This document shows positions 1-6,236 of a stretch of 8,310 bases of DNA, one piece after another (the first letter of the stretch is position 1; each line of letters begins with the position of its first letter). The notes below the pieces were generated by a model. That model did no database searches and was not told the origin of the DNA. It saw only the letters and a list, made by a program, of their open reading frames with translations. The position numbers and the translations under genes are program-made. This DNA comes from Alphaproteobacteria bacterium. GTDB taxonomy: Bacteria > Pseudomonadota > Alphaproteobacteria > Rickettsiales > RI-342. The stretch covers positions 1 through 8,310 of the forward strand of contig JADZBT010000182.1 in NCBI GenBank assembly GCA_020851915.1, read 5' to 3'.

Positions 1-23
1 CCAACGATTACCCGTTACATCAC

Positions 24-356
24 CTAGCGCACGCGCTCATCCACCTGCACCGACTTATCCACTGCCTTGACCGCATCGAGAAATTCACGCAGCGGTTCAT
101 TCAGTCTCTCCTCCTCCGTGCTTCCCAACCACTTCTTGAACACATCAGGACGCCGTGCAACGTTATTCACTATCAATCCCACCAGCAACTCCACGGCTTC
201 ATCTCGGCTGAATGGAGCATCTCTATCAGGAAAATTTTTGCTCCCCGCCACCAGTGGCGCGAACAACTCTGCGGCAACCATCTTATCAACAAACCCCGCC
301 GCCAAATCCTTGGCAGTCGCATCGCTGATAGTTCCTCGTGCTATATGTAATCGCAT
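24..356 (-). CDS. Small hypothetical protein, third gene of cassette
   Basis: I do not recognise this protein. From the ATG at 356 it has 110 residues and ends in TAG at 24-26. That start is preferred because AGGA lies five bases before it. An in-frame GTG at 371 (115 residues) is a real alternative: it has GGTGG just upstream and leaves the same 14-base gap to the previous gene that the previous pair shows. The protein is soluble-looking, with no signal peptide, membrane segment or cysteine. It appears mostly helical: an N-terminal segment rich in Ala and Asp, a Pro/Asp-containing loop in the middle (FPDRDAPFSRDE), a hydrophobic helix (AVELLVGLIVNNVA), then a charged C-terminal half ending in Arg. 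It is the last of three small minus-strand genes and is probably cotranscribed with them. Hand-counted GC over 61-360 is about 51%, a little below the housekeeping genes. Existence as a gene is likely; function is unknown. Confidence 0.6.
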   Translation of the reverse strand: MRLHIARGTISDATAKDLAAGFVDKMVAAELFAPLVAGSKNFPDRDAPFSRDEAVELLVGLIVNNVARRPDVFKKWLGSTEEERLNEPLREFLDAVKAVDKSVQVDERVR

Positions 357-385
357 AAAATTCCTACTCACCTATCCACCGGCCA

Positions 386-640
386 TCACACTGACTTGCC
401 TGATAGTCCCAACGCTACATCGGCAGCCGCCTTGAATGTCCCAAAATATATTCTTGCGCCGATCGCACTCATGCCTATCTCCGCCCCCAGCAATGCGTAA
501 TTCACCACCGAGGCCTCATACGCCGACGCCAATGCTCTGGCGACAGTATCCCACTTGTTGTCCGCAAGAGGATTCCAGCTTTGCTGGCCGGTCATCTTCA
601 CGAACGACAGAGCGACGTTGTAGAGAGCAGGGTCAGACAC
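386..640 (-). CDS. Small hypothetical protein, second gene of cassette
   Basis: This 84-residue protein is not recognised. It starts at a GTG (640) preceded by a good Shine-Dalgarno stretch (AAGGTGGAG, about five bases before the start). No ATG lies in frame upstream before the stop of the preceding gene, which ends 14 bases away at 655. It stops with TGA at 386-388. The first 35 residues are polar with two Trp and several Asn/Gln. Residues about 36-80 are rich in Ala, Gly, Val and Ile and could form one or two amphipathic or weakly hydrophobic helices, including ALLGAEIGMSAIGARIYFG. It is not a clear transmembrane segment, because Glu and Arg interrupt it. The hydrophobic second half and tight spacing suggest it may bind a partner encoded next to it, but that is inference. 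Confidence 0.6.
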   Translation of the reverse strand: MSDPALYNVALSFVKMTGQQSWNPLADNKWDTVARALASAYEASVVNYALLGAEIGMSAIGARIYFGTFKAAADVALGLSGKSV

Positions 641-654
641 ATCATCTCCACCTT

Positions 655-963
655 CTATCGCCCAAGACCTTCGTCTATCTCATTCTCGACAGCAGAGCGC
701 ACCGCCCGCAACGGATTATTCCTTGCCGTCGCAGGCGATGCGCCCAATGTTTGATAGATGCCCGCCCACACAACATCGGATTTTTGACTGGCAGCCGTGT
801 TGATAGCATTGTGTATCGTCTTGGCAATACGCTCTCTTGCATCCGCCAGCGCCTGATCCACCAGTGTACCTTCGTTTCCCACCACGCGAGACACCGCCGG
901 AGCGCCCATGATCTGCACAGCCTTCTCGATCACGTCATAATCCACCTGTACGATCTGAACCAT
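655..963 (-). CDS. Small hypothetical protein, first gene of cassette
   Basis: This is an unrecognised protein of 102 residues, read from the ATG at 963. That start is chosen because GGGGAG lies seven bases upstream. An in-frame GTG at 996 would add 11 residues but falls inside the perfect stem-loop at 987-1010, which makes it unlikely. The stop is TAG at 655-657, 14 bases before the GTG of the next gene. The protein begins MVQIVQVDYDVIEKAVQIM, then a Gly/Val turn, an Ala/Arg-rich helix (DQALADARERIAKTIHNAIN), a WAGIYQTLG segment and a charged C-terminal helix. There is no signal peptide, membrane helix or cysteine. It looks small, soluble and helical, and leads the cassette. Its promoter is not obvious: transcription could start in 964-1042 or read through from the upstream helical-protein gene. 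Confidence 0.6.
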   Translation of the reverse strand: MVQIVQVDYDVIEKAVQIMGAPAVSRVVGNEGTLVDQALADARERIAKTIHNAINTAASQKSDVVWAGIYQTLGASPATARNNPLRAVRSAVENEIDEGLGR

Positions 964-986
964 ATTCCCTCTCCCCACATACTCAA

Positions 987-1010
987 AAGGCGTCACTCTC
1001 GCGACGCCTT
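987..1010 (-). terminator. Perfect 8-bp stem-loop, weak terminator candidate
   Basis: AAGGCGTC (987-994) and GACGCCTT (1003-1010) are perfect inverted arms around an 8-base loop. Read on the minus strand, the 3' arm runs into TTTT and then GAG, so the U-tract is short. It sits 33 bases past the stop of the helical-protein gene and just upstream of the small-gene cassette. It could terminate or attenuate transcription between them. On the plus strand no T-run follows. Confidence 0.45.
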
Positions 1011-1042
1011 CTGATTCCTAAATCCCAATTCCTAGCGCCTAA

Positions 1043-1591
1043 CTACGCCTGTCCCATCGCATGCTTGTGCAGCAGGTCGGCCACATGGCGTTCGCGTTTC
1101 TTCATTTCCTCGATCTGGGTCTTGTGCATGAACAGATCCACGCTGATGGCCACATATTCCAGGAACAGCGCCACCACATGCTCGATATGCTGGGTGAGTT
1201 TCTGCACGATCGGGTCGGCCACGTTCATAATATCGCCCTTGAGCTTGATCGCGCTCTGCTCGACCGCTTCCTTGTAGGCGTCGATGGCGACGAACATCTT
1301 GCGGAAGGCACTTTCCAGCTTACCCTTCTTCTTGGTCTTGGGCTTGCCGTTATTCTCGATGATCTCGCAGAATTCCTCGGCGAGGATGTCCGTGGACTCC
1401 TCAATGGCCTCGATCAGCCCGTTGACGATCGCCAGCTGTTCTTCCTTATTCTTCTCTACGCGCGAATCATCGACGCTCTCGATCAGCTCCTCGGCGAAAT
1501 CATAGAGGCGGATAATATCCTCGTAGGTATCCTTATAACCCTGTACTGGCATGGCGTTTGCCCATTCGTTGGTTGGTGTCCGTTTAGCCAT
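1043..1591 (-). CDS. Charged, all-helical hypothetical protein
   Basis: I do not recognise this 182-residue protein. The ATG at 1591 is favoured, with GGTGA about five bases upstream. Two GTG codons at 1603 and 1600 would add up to four residues. After a polar N-terminus (MAKRTPTNEW) the sequence is almost entirely predicted helix. Residues about 19-42 and 46-81 are strongly acidic, with many Glu and hydrophobics at helical spacing. Residues 82-91 form a basic linker (GKPKTKKKGK). Residues about 92-175 form a long helical region with a hydrophobic stretch (HVVALFLEYVAISVDLFM) and a basic His-rich end. There is one Cys (75) and no signal peptide. The look is of a helical bundle or coiled coil, such as a scaffold, phasin-like or nucleoid-type protein, but no family can be named. 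It has its own upstream gap and probably its own promoter. Confidence 0.7.
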   Translation of the reverse strand: MAKRTPTNEWANAMPVQGYKDTYEDIIRLYDFAEELIESVDDSRVEKNKEEQLAIVNGLIEAIEESTDILAEEFCEIIENNGKPKTKKKGKLESAFRKMFVAIDAYKEAVEQSAIKLKGDIMNVADPIVQKLTQHIEHVVALFLEYVAISVDLFMHKTQIEEMKKRERHVADLLHKHAMGQA

Positions 1592-1619
1592 AGTATTCAC
1601 CACAAAAGTAAATTTTCAC

Positions 1620-1648
1620 TTAACGCATACGGCATTTAATGCGCCTAA
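1620..1648 (-). promoter_or_regulatory. Dyad upstream of the helical-protein gene
   Basis: CGCAT (1624-1628) and ATGCG (1639-1643) are inverted arms. Inside lies a perfect odd palindrome, GCATTTAATGC (1632-1642), and outside are imperfect TTA/TAA ends. It sits about 30 bases upstream of the start of the minus-strand gene at 1591. A weak -35-like TTGAGA (minus strand, 1664-1659) lies above it, with an AT-rich -10-like segment inside the dyad. It could be an operator over a promoter; the match to consensus is poor. Confidence 0.25.
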
Positions 1649-1673
1649 CCACCGGGAATCTCAAGTGAATCTT

Positions 1674-1700
1674 TTGTTACACACCCGATAAATTGTTACA
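1674..1700. repeat. Direct repeat TTGTTACA, two copies
   Basis: TTGTTACA occurs at 1674-1681 and again at 1693-1700, so the copies start 19 bp apart, close to two helical turns. They sit in the 177-bp gap between gpsA and the helical-protein gene, and are bracketed by TCAAGTG (1661-1667) and its reverse complement CACTTGA (1722-1728). Spacing and location suggest a protein-binding site, but an 8-base repeat in AT-richer DNA can arise by chance. Confidence 0.25.
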
Positions 1701-1768
1701 TTTCAAAGATATAAATGTTTCCACTTGAACTGGGCGACAACATTCCGCAGGCGGAAAGCCGTGATTCC

Positions 1769-2761
1769 TTAGGTATTCTCCGCCATAAATGGCCGGTTCA
1801 CGAGGCCGTAGAAGGCATCGTCGATGCGGACCTCTTCCCTCAGAATGGCATGGACAGTGCGGCATATGGGCATATCCACGCTGAGCGAGTGGGCAAGCGT
1901 GGTCACGGATTCCGCGCTGGCGACGCCTTCGGCCACGCCTTTATGCTGGCCAAGTATCTCCTCCAGCGGTTTCCCGGCTCCCAGCGCATACCCCACGGAG
2001 GTATTGCGCGAGCGCAGGCTGGTGCAGGTGAGGATGAGATCGCCCACCCCCGACAGCCCCATCAGTGTTTCATCGCGTCCGCCTTTGGCACGGCACAGGC
2101 GGCGCATTTCGGCGATACCGCGCGTAATGAGCGCGGCGCGGGCGTTCTCGCCCAGATTCTTGCCCAGCGCGATACCGCAGGCGATGGCGATGACGTTCTT
2201 CACCGCGCCGCCGATCTGCGTGCCGATGACGTCATCGGTCCAGTAGGGCCGGAACATCGAGCTTCCCAGCGAGAACATCACCTGCTGGCCGAATCCCTCG
2301 TTGGTGCAGGCGATGGTGGTGGCCGTGGGCTGGCCGCCCGCCACCTCATGCGCGAAATTGGGGCCGGAGAGAATCGCCACCGGGTTATCCGGCAGCACGT
2401 CCTTCACCACCTCGCTCATCAGCGCATTACTGTTACGTTCGATGCCTTTGGAGCAGATCACCAGTGGCAGTTTATTCGGCAACTTGTCCGAGAGCATGAT
2501 GCAGGTTGTCCGCAGATGCTGCGACGGGACCACCACCAGCAGCAGGTCGCTGTTGCAGGCCTCATCCACCTCACCGGACACCGCGATGGCCGGGTCGATA
2601 TAGGCTTCGGGCAGGTAGGGCTTGTTGACGCGGGTCTTCTCGATGGATTTCCGCACGTTCGAATTCCGCACCCACAAGGTGACGCTATTCCCCGCGCGGT
2701 TGGCCACGATCGCCAGCGCCGTTCCCCATGCCCCCGCCCCGATGACGCCTATTTTTTTCAT
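1769..2761 (-). CDS. gpsA: NAD(P)-dependent glycerol-3-phosphate dehydrogenase
   Basis: GpsA reversibly reduces dihydroxyacetone phosphate to sn-glycerol 3-phosphate, the backbone precursor of phospholipids, in the cytoplasm. The 330-residue length is normal for the family. The N-terminal Rossmann fold opens with GAGAWG at residues 8-13. The family signatures CSKGIE (Lys105), LSGPNFAHEVA (131-141) and IGGAVKN (Lys188) are all present; the two lysines correspond to the conserved catalytic/substrate lysines. The C-terminal helical domain carries ITRGIAEM, LSGVGDL (236-242) and SRN (Arg252). Nothing is missing, so it should be active. The start is the ATG at 2761, which overlaps the ileS stop as ATGA, with GGTGG just upstream. 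Translation is therefore probably coupled to ileS. The second and third codons with the next base form a run of seven A. The stop is TAA at 1769-1771. A small stem (TTCCGC/GCGGAA, 1743-1756) follows without a T-run. Confidence 0.96.
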   Translation of the reverse strand: MKKIGVIGAGAWGTALAIVANRAGNSVTLWVRNSNVRKSIEKTRVNKPYLPEAYIDPAIAVSGEVDEACNSDLLLVVVPSQHLRTTCIMLSDKLPNKLPLVICSKGIERNSNALMSEVVKDVLPDNPVAILSGPNFAHEVAGGQPTATTIACTNEGFGQQVMFSLGSSMFRPYWTDDVIGTQIGGAVKNVIAIACGIALGKNLGENARAALITRGIAEMRRLCRAKGGRDETLMGLSGVGDLILTCTSLRSRNTSVGYALGAGKPLEEILGQHKGVAEGVASAESVTTLAHSLSVDMPICRTVHAILREEVRIDDAFYGLVNRPFMAENT

Positions 2762-5700
2762 GCTGCCACCGATATTCCTATTTTCACCGTTTCACCGTCG
2801 AGCGTATTCTCGCAATGATACTTCGCTCCCGCCGCCTGACTGGTATCGAGCGTCGCTGCGAGCGTCTGCTCCTTGATGTAATCCCCATACTGCACCACCG
2901 CGCCGGAGAGTTTCTCCGGCACTTCCAGCGTCAGCGCGATCCGATCCGACACATCCAGCCCCGCATCCTTACGCGCCTGCTGGATCATCCGCACCATATC
3001 GCGCGCGATGCCCTCGCGTTCAAGCTCGGGGGTAAGCGTCAGATCGAGCACTACCAGCGCATCGTTGGTGGAAAGTGCTGCCGCGCCCTGTACGCCCGGC
3101 TTCGGGTCGAGGTTCAGCTCATATTCCCCCGGCAGGAGCAACTCGCCGCAGATGAACGGCGCACCGCCGCCCTTCAGCTCCCACTGCCCCTGCTTGGAGG
3201 CCGGGATGATCTGCTTCATCTTCTCCGGCAGGCGCTTACCGAGGATCTGGTTGTTGAGCTTGAGTTTCCGTTCCGCAACCGCAGTGATGTCCGACTCCCA
3301 CACCACCTGCTTGACGTTTATCTCGTCGCGGATGATGTCATCGAATTCCGCCGGCAGCGCCGCGAAGCCGTAGCTCGTCATGCTCTGTAGCGGCTGGCGC
3401 ACGCGGATATTCACGGCATTGCGTACCGAGAGCGCCGTATTGCACACATCACGCACGCGGTCCATCTCCGTTATCAGATGCTTCTCCACCGCCATGCCGA
3501 AGACATCCGGCCAATCCGCGAGATGCACACTCTCCTTACCGCCCGTCAGTCCGCGATACACCGCCTCCGCCGTCAGCGGCAGCAGCGGGCTCGCAGCGCG
3601 GCACATGGTATGCAGCACGGTGTAGAGCGTGTCATACGCCGTCTGCTTATCCGCATCATGCTCCGCTTTCCAGAAGCGTTCCTTGTTACGGCGGATATAC
3701 CAGTTATTCAGCACCTCGAAGAAATCCGACAGCGCGCCGCACGCCGTCGGCGTATCATACGCATCCAGCCCCTGCCCCATCTTCTCCACCGCCTCGCGGC
3801 ATTTGGCGAGGATGTAGCGATCCATCAGATTCACGCTCTTGTAATGCAGTTTCGCCTTCACCCCATCCGCATTCGCATAGAGCGTGAAGAAATTATACGC
3901 GTTCCAGATCGGCTTGATATGCAGGCGCACCACGTCGCGGATGAACTTGCCTTCCGGATCCACCATCAGATCCTGCCCGCGCATCACGGGCGAGGCGATC
4001 ATCAGCCAGCGCAGCGCATCCGCGCCGAACTGGTCGATGACCTCCATCGGGTCCTTGTAATTCTTGAGGCGCTTGGAATATTTCAGCCCGGTTTCGGCAT
4101 CCAGCACCACGCCGTGGCAGATGCAATTCTGGAACGCCGGCTTCTCGAACAGCGCCGTCGCGAGGATGATAAGCGTATTGAACCAGCCGCGCGTCTGCCC
4201 GACATATTCCGTGATGAAATCCGCCGGGAAATGCGTCTCGAACCATTCCTTATTCTCGAACGGATAATGCACCTGTGCGAACGGCATCGAGCCGGATTCA
4301 AACCAGCAATCGAACACATCCGTCACGCGGTGGTATTCCTCGCCGCCCTCTTTGATAACGATCTCGTCAATGTACGGGCGATGCAGGTCGTTGATTTTCT
4401 GCCCGCTCGCCGCCTCGAGTTCTGCAATACTGCCGAACACTTTTATCTTCCCCGACGGGCTGCGCCACACCGGGATCGGCGTCCCCCAGAAACGATTACG
4501 CGAGATCGACCAATCCGGCGCGGTGGCCAGCATATGCCCCATCTGCCCATCGCGGATATGCTCCGGGATCCAGTTGATCTGCTTATTCAGCTCCGCCGCG
4601 CGATCGCGGAACGCCGTCACCTTCACATACCAACTCGGCATCGCCCGATATATGAGCGGCTTATCGGTACGCCAGCAATGCGGATAGCTGTGGGTGTAAT
4701 CCTCCTGCTTGATGAGGCTCCCCTGCTTCTTCAGGTAATCGACGATACGCAAATTCGCCAAACCATATTTCGCCAGCTGCTTATCATCATACGGCTCATC
4801 GGACGCCTTGCGCGTATCCTCAAGTACATTGAGCCCTTTAAGCGACAGACCGGGAATATCGAACAACTCGTCCGTGTAGCAGCCCTTCTCATCCACCGGA
4901 CACACCACGCTGATGCCCGCGTCTTCGCAGGCGCGCTGGTCGTCCTCGCCGAAGCCCGGCGCCATATGCACCACGCCCGTACCCGACCCCTCCTCGATGA
5001 AACTACTGCCATCAATGATGCGGAATGATTTGGGATGGTCTTTAAAGTATGGGAAGAGCGGTTTGTAGGTACGACCTAGAAGCTCGCTGCCTTCCTCAAT
5101 AATGCGGATTTCTGGTATTGCATCTTCGATACCCGTCTCTTCTTCAAGAAGCTTTGCCAAAACCGGGTTCAATGCAGCATTAGCCGAATCCGCAAATATG
5201 TATGCCTTTTTTCCAATATAATGGATGGCATAGTTACACTTGGTACTTACTGCCAACCCTAAATTGCTTGGTAGTGTCCAAGGAGTTGTTGTCCATGCGA
5301 CCAAATAATAGGTATAACCCGCAGGCCAAAGCGGATGCCGAGAATCCAACTCGAACCCCACATACACCGCCTTGTCCGTCCTATCCCGGTACGAATTATC
5401 CAGCTTCGTCTCGAAATTCGAGAGTGGCGTCTCGGCTGCCCAGCTATAGGGCATCACGCGATAGGCTTCATACACCCAGCCCTTATCATAGAGCTGCTTG
5501 AAGGCCCACAGCACGCTCTCCATGAAATTCTTATCCATGGTCTTGTAGTCGTTGTCGAAATCCACCCAGCGCGCCTGGCGCGTCACGTAATCGCGCCATT
5601 CCTGCGTGTATTTCATCACCGAGGTGCGGCAGAATTCGTTGAATTTCCCGATGCCATATTCCGTGATCTTCGCGCGGCCCGAGATGCCCAATTCCTTCTC

Positions 5701-6018
5701 CGCGCCCATTTCGGCGGGGAGGCCGTGACAATCCCATCCGAAGCGGCGCTCGACGCGCTTGCCCTTCATGGTCTGGTAGCGCGCCACCAAGTCCTTCACG
5801 AAGCCGGTCAGCAGATGCCCGTAATGCGGCAGGCCGTTGGCGAATGGCGGGCCGTCATAGAAGATGAATTCGTTGTTCTTGCCGTCTTTTTTGGCCTTGC
5901 GGTCATGGACGGATTTCTCGAATACCTGCTCTTTGTCCCAGAACTCCAGCACCTGCTTCTCGATGGCGGGGAAATTCGGGTTGGCGTCGACGTCCGGGTA
6001 ATGCTTCTGTTTGGTCAT
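2758..6018 (-). CDS. ileS: Isoleucyl-tRNA synthetase, type 2 (eukaryote-like)
   Basis: This class I enzyme attaches isoleucine to tRNA-Ile and hydrolyses mischarged valine. At 1086 residues it is longer than the common bacterial type 1 (about 930-940). The HIGH motif is HYGH (65-68) within FYDGPPFANGLPHYGH, followed by GWDCHGLPAE (94-103). The CP1 editing domain shows the Thr-rich WTTTPWTLPSN (Thr243-245) and GTGVVHMAPGFGEDD (Asp359/Asp360). The KMSKS loop reads KYSKR (646-650) followed by LKNY, the KMSKR-LKNY form of type 2 but with Tyr replacing Met. The anticodon-binding region has NNWYIRRNKERFW and ASPLLPLTAEAVYRGL. The C-terminal extension lacks the paired CxxC zinc motif typical of type 1 bacterial enzymes. 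Known of the family: type 2 enzymes are often less sensitive to mupirocin. The start is the ATG at 6018, with a weak GAGTGAGAA site. Codon use and GC shift sharply over 5000-5340. The stop overlaps gpsA. Confidence 0.97.
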   Translation of the reverse strand: MTKQKHYPDVDANPNFPAIEKQVLEFWDKEQVFEKSVHDRKAKKDGKNNEFIFYDGPPFANGLPHYGHLLTGFVKDLVARYQTMKGKRVERRFGWDCHGLPAEMGAEKELGISGRAKITEYGIGKFNEFCRTSVMKYTQEWRDYVTRQARWVDFDNDYKTMDKNFMESVLWAFKQLYDKGWVYEAYRVMPYSWAAETPLSNFETKLDNSYRDRTDKAVYVGFELDSRHPLWPAGYTYYLVAWTTTPWTLPSNLGLAVSTKCNYAIHYIGKKAYIFADSANAALNPVLAKLLEEETGIEDAIPEIRIIEEGSELLGRTYKPLFPYFKDHPKSFRIIDGSSFIEEGSGTGVVHMAPGFGEDDQRACEDAGISVVCPVDEKGCYTDELFDIPGLSLKGLNVLEDTRKASDEPYDDKQLAKYGLANLRIVDYLKKQGSLIKQEDYTHSYPHCWRTDKPLIYRAMPSWYVKVTAFRDRAAELNKQINWIPEHIRDGQMGHMLATAPDWSISRNRFWGTPIPVWRSPSGKIKVFGSIAELEAASGQKINDLHRPYIDEIVIKEGGEEYHRVTDVFDCWFESGSMPFAQVHYPFENKEWFETHFPADFITEYVGQTRGWFNTLIILATALFEKPAFQNCICHGVVLDAETGLKYSKRLKNYKDPMEVIDQFGADALRWLMIASPVMRGQDLMVDPEGKFIRDVVRLHIKPIWNAYNFFTLYANADGVKAKLHYKSVNLMDRYILAKCREAVEKMGQGLDAYDTPTACGALSDFFEVLNNWYIRRNKERFWKAEHDADKQTAYDTLYTVLHTMCRAASPLLPLTAEAVYRGLTGGKESVHLADWPDVFGMAVEKHLITEMDRVRDVCNTALSVRNAVNIRVRQPLQSMTSYGFAALPAEFDDIIRDEINVKQVVWESDITAVAERKLKLNNQILGKRLPEKMKQIIPASKQGQWELKGGGAPFICGELLLPGEYELNLDPKPGVQGAAALSTNDALVVLDLTLTPELEREGIARDMVRMIQQARKDAGLDVSDRIALTLEVPEKLSGAVVQYGDYIKEQTLAATLDTSQAAGAKYHCENTLDGETVKIGISVAA

Positions 6019-6042
6019 GGATTCTCACTCTTATGGGGCTTC

Positions 6043-6072
6043 GTGGATACCATCCACCCCCGAAAATGGCAA
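6043..6072 (-). promoter_or_regulatory. Candidate ileS promoter overlapping a dyad
   Basis: On the minus strand TTGCCA (6072-6067) resembles a -35 box (5 of 6). Exactly 17 bases later TATCCA (6049-6044) is a weak -10 box (3 of 6), which would place transcription start near 6037, about 20 bases before the ileS ATG. The -10 lies inside a perfect dyad: GTGGAT (6043-6048), ACC, ATCCAC (6052-6057). Outer arms GGGG (6035-6038) and CCCC (6058-6061) could extend the pairing past a four-base bulge. The dyad may be an operator, or a leader hairpin if transcription starts further upstream. Confidence 0.3.
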
Positions 6073-6120
6073 CAAAATCACGCTGTTCGCTTGGAAAATT
6101 CCCGGCGGCATGGTACGAAC

Positions 6121-6215
6121 TTGTCATCCTGAGCGCCCGTGAGGGCGCGTGAGGATCCAGAGCCGTATGGATAACTCTGGATACTTACGGTCGCTACGCT
6201 CCCTCAGTATGACAA
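6121..6215. repeat. Composite palindromic intergenic repeat, about 95 bp
   Basis: The ends are inverted repeats: TTGTCATCCTGAG (6121-6133) and CTCAGTATGACAA (6203-6215), with one mismatch in 13. Inside are two more perfect hairpins: GCGCCC/GGGCGC (6133-6138, 6143-6148, loop GTGA) and ATCCAGAG/CTCTGGAT (6155-6162, 6175-6182). The TCATCCTGAG...GGATCC style resembles short dispersed intergenic palindromes common in proteobacterial genomes (non-autonomous, REP- or MITE-like). Only one copy is visible here, so dispersal cannot be shown. It ends 21 bases before the metC ATG, so it lies in the metC promoter or leader. No coding capacity is evident. Confidence 0.6.
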
Positions 6216-6236
6216 CAATGAACCACAAGAAATCCC

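Noticed and set aside
24..356. Tautomerase-like N-terminus in the third cassette gene
   Set aside because: The opening segment loosely recalls the strand-helix start of small tautomerases, but it lacks the essential Pro directly after the initiator Met, and the rest does not fit.
24..963. Toxin-antitoxin or phage-derived cassette
   Set aside because: The small size and tight spacing invite this, but no toxin fold motif, DNA-binding motif or phage protein signature is visible, and there are three genes of similar size with no integrase nearby.
436..1014. 192-codon plus-strand frame over the small-gene cassette
   Set aside because: It is Arg/His/Pro/Ser-rich with no good ribosome site. The minus-strand frames have Shine-Dalgarno sites, operon-like spacing and normal composition.
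1715..2818. 367-codon plus-strand frame antisense to gpsA
   Set aside because: It covers gpsA in full and has the same His/Arg/Gly-rich shadow composition, with no recognisable domain.
3478..5028. 516-codon open frame on the plus strand antisense to ileS
   Set aside because: It lies wholly inside ileS, whose motifs are unmistakable. Its translation is Arg/His/Leu-rich and low in complexity, as expected from the complementary strand of GC-rich codons.
5335..6132. 265-codon plus-strand frame over the ileS 5' end
   Set aside because: It is antisense to the conserved HIGH region of ileS and runs through the intergenic gap into the repeat; it is a shadow frame.
6019..6236. T-box leader or tRNA gene between ileS and metC
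   Set aside because: The hairpins are short and palindromic. There is no cloverleaf, no T-box core sequence and no terminator/antiterminator pair.
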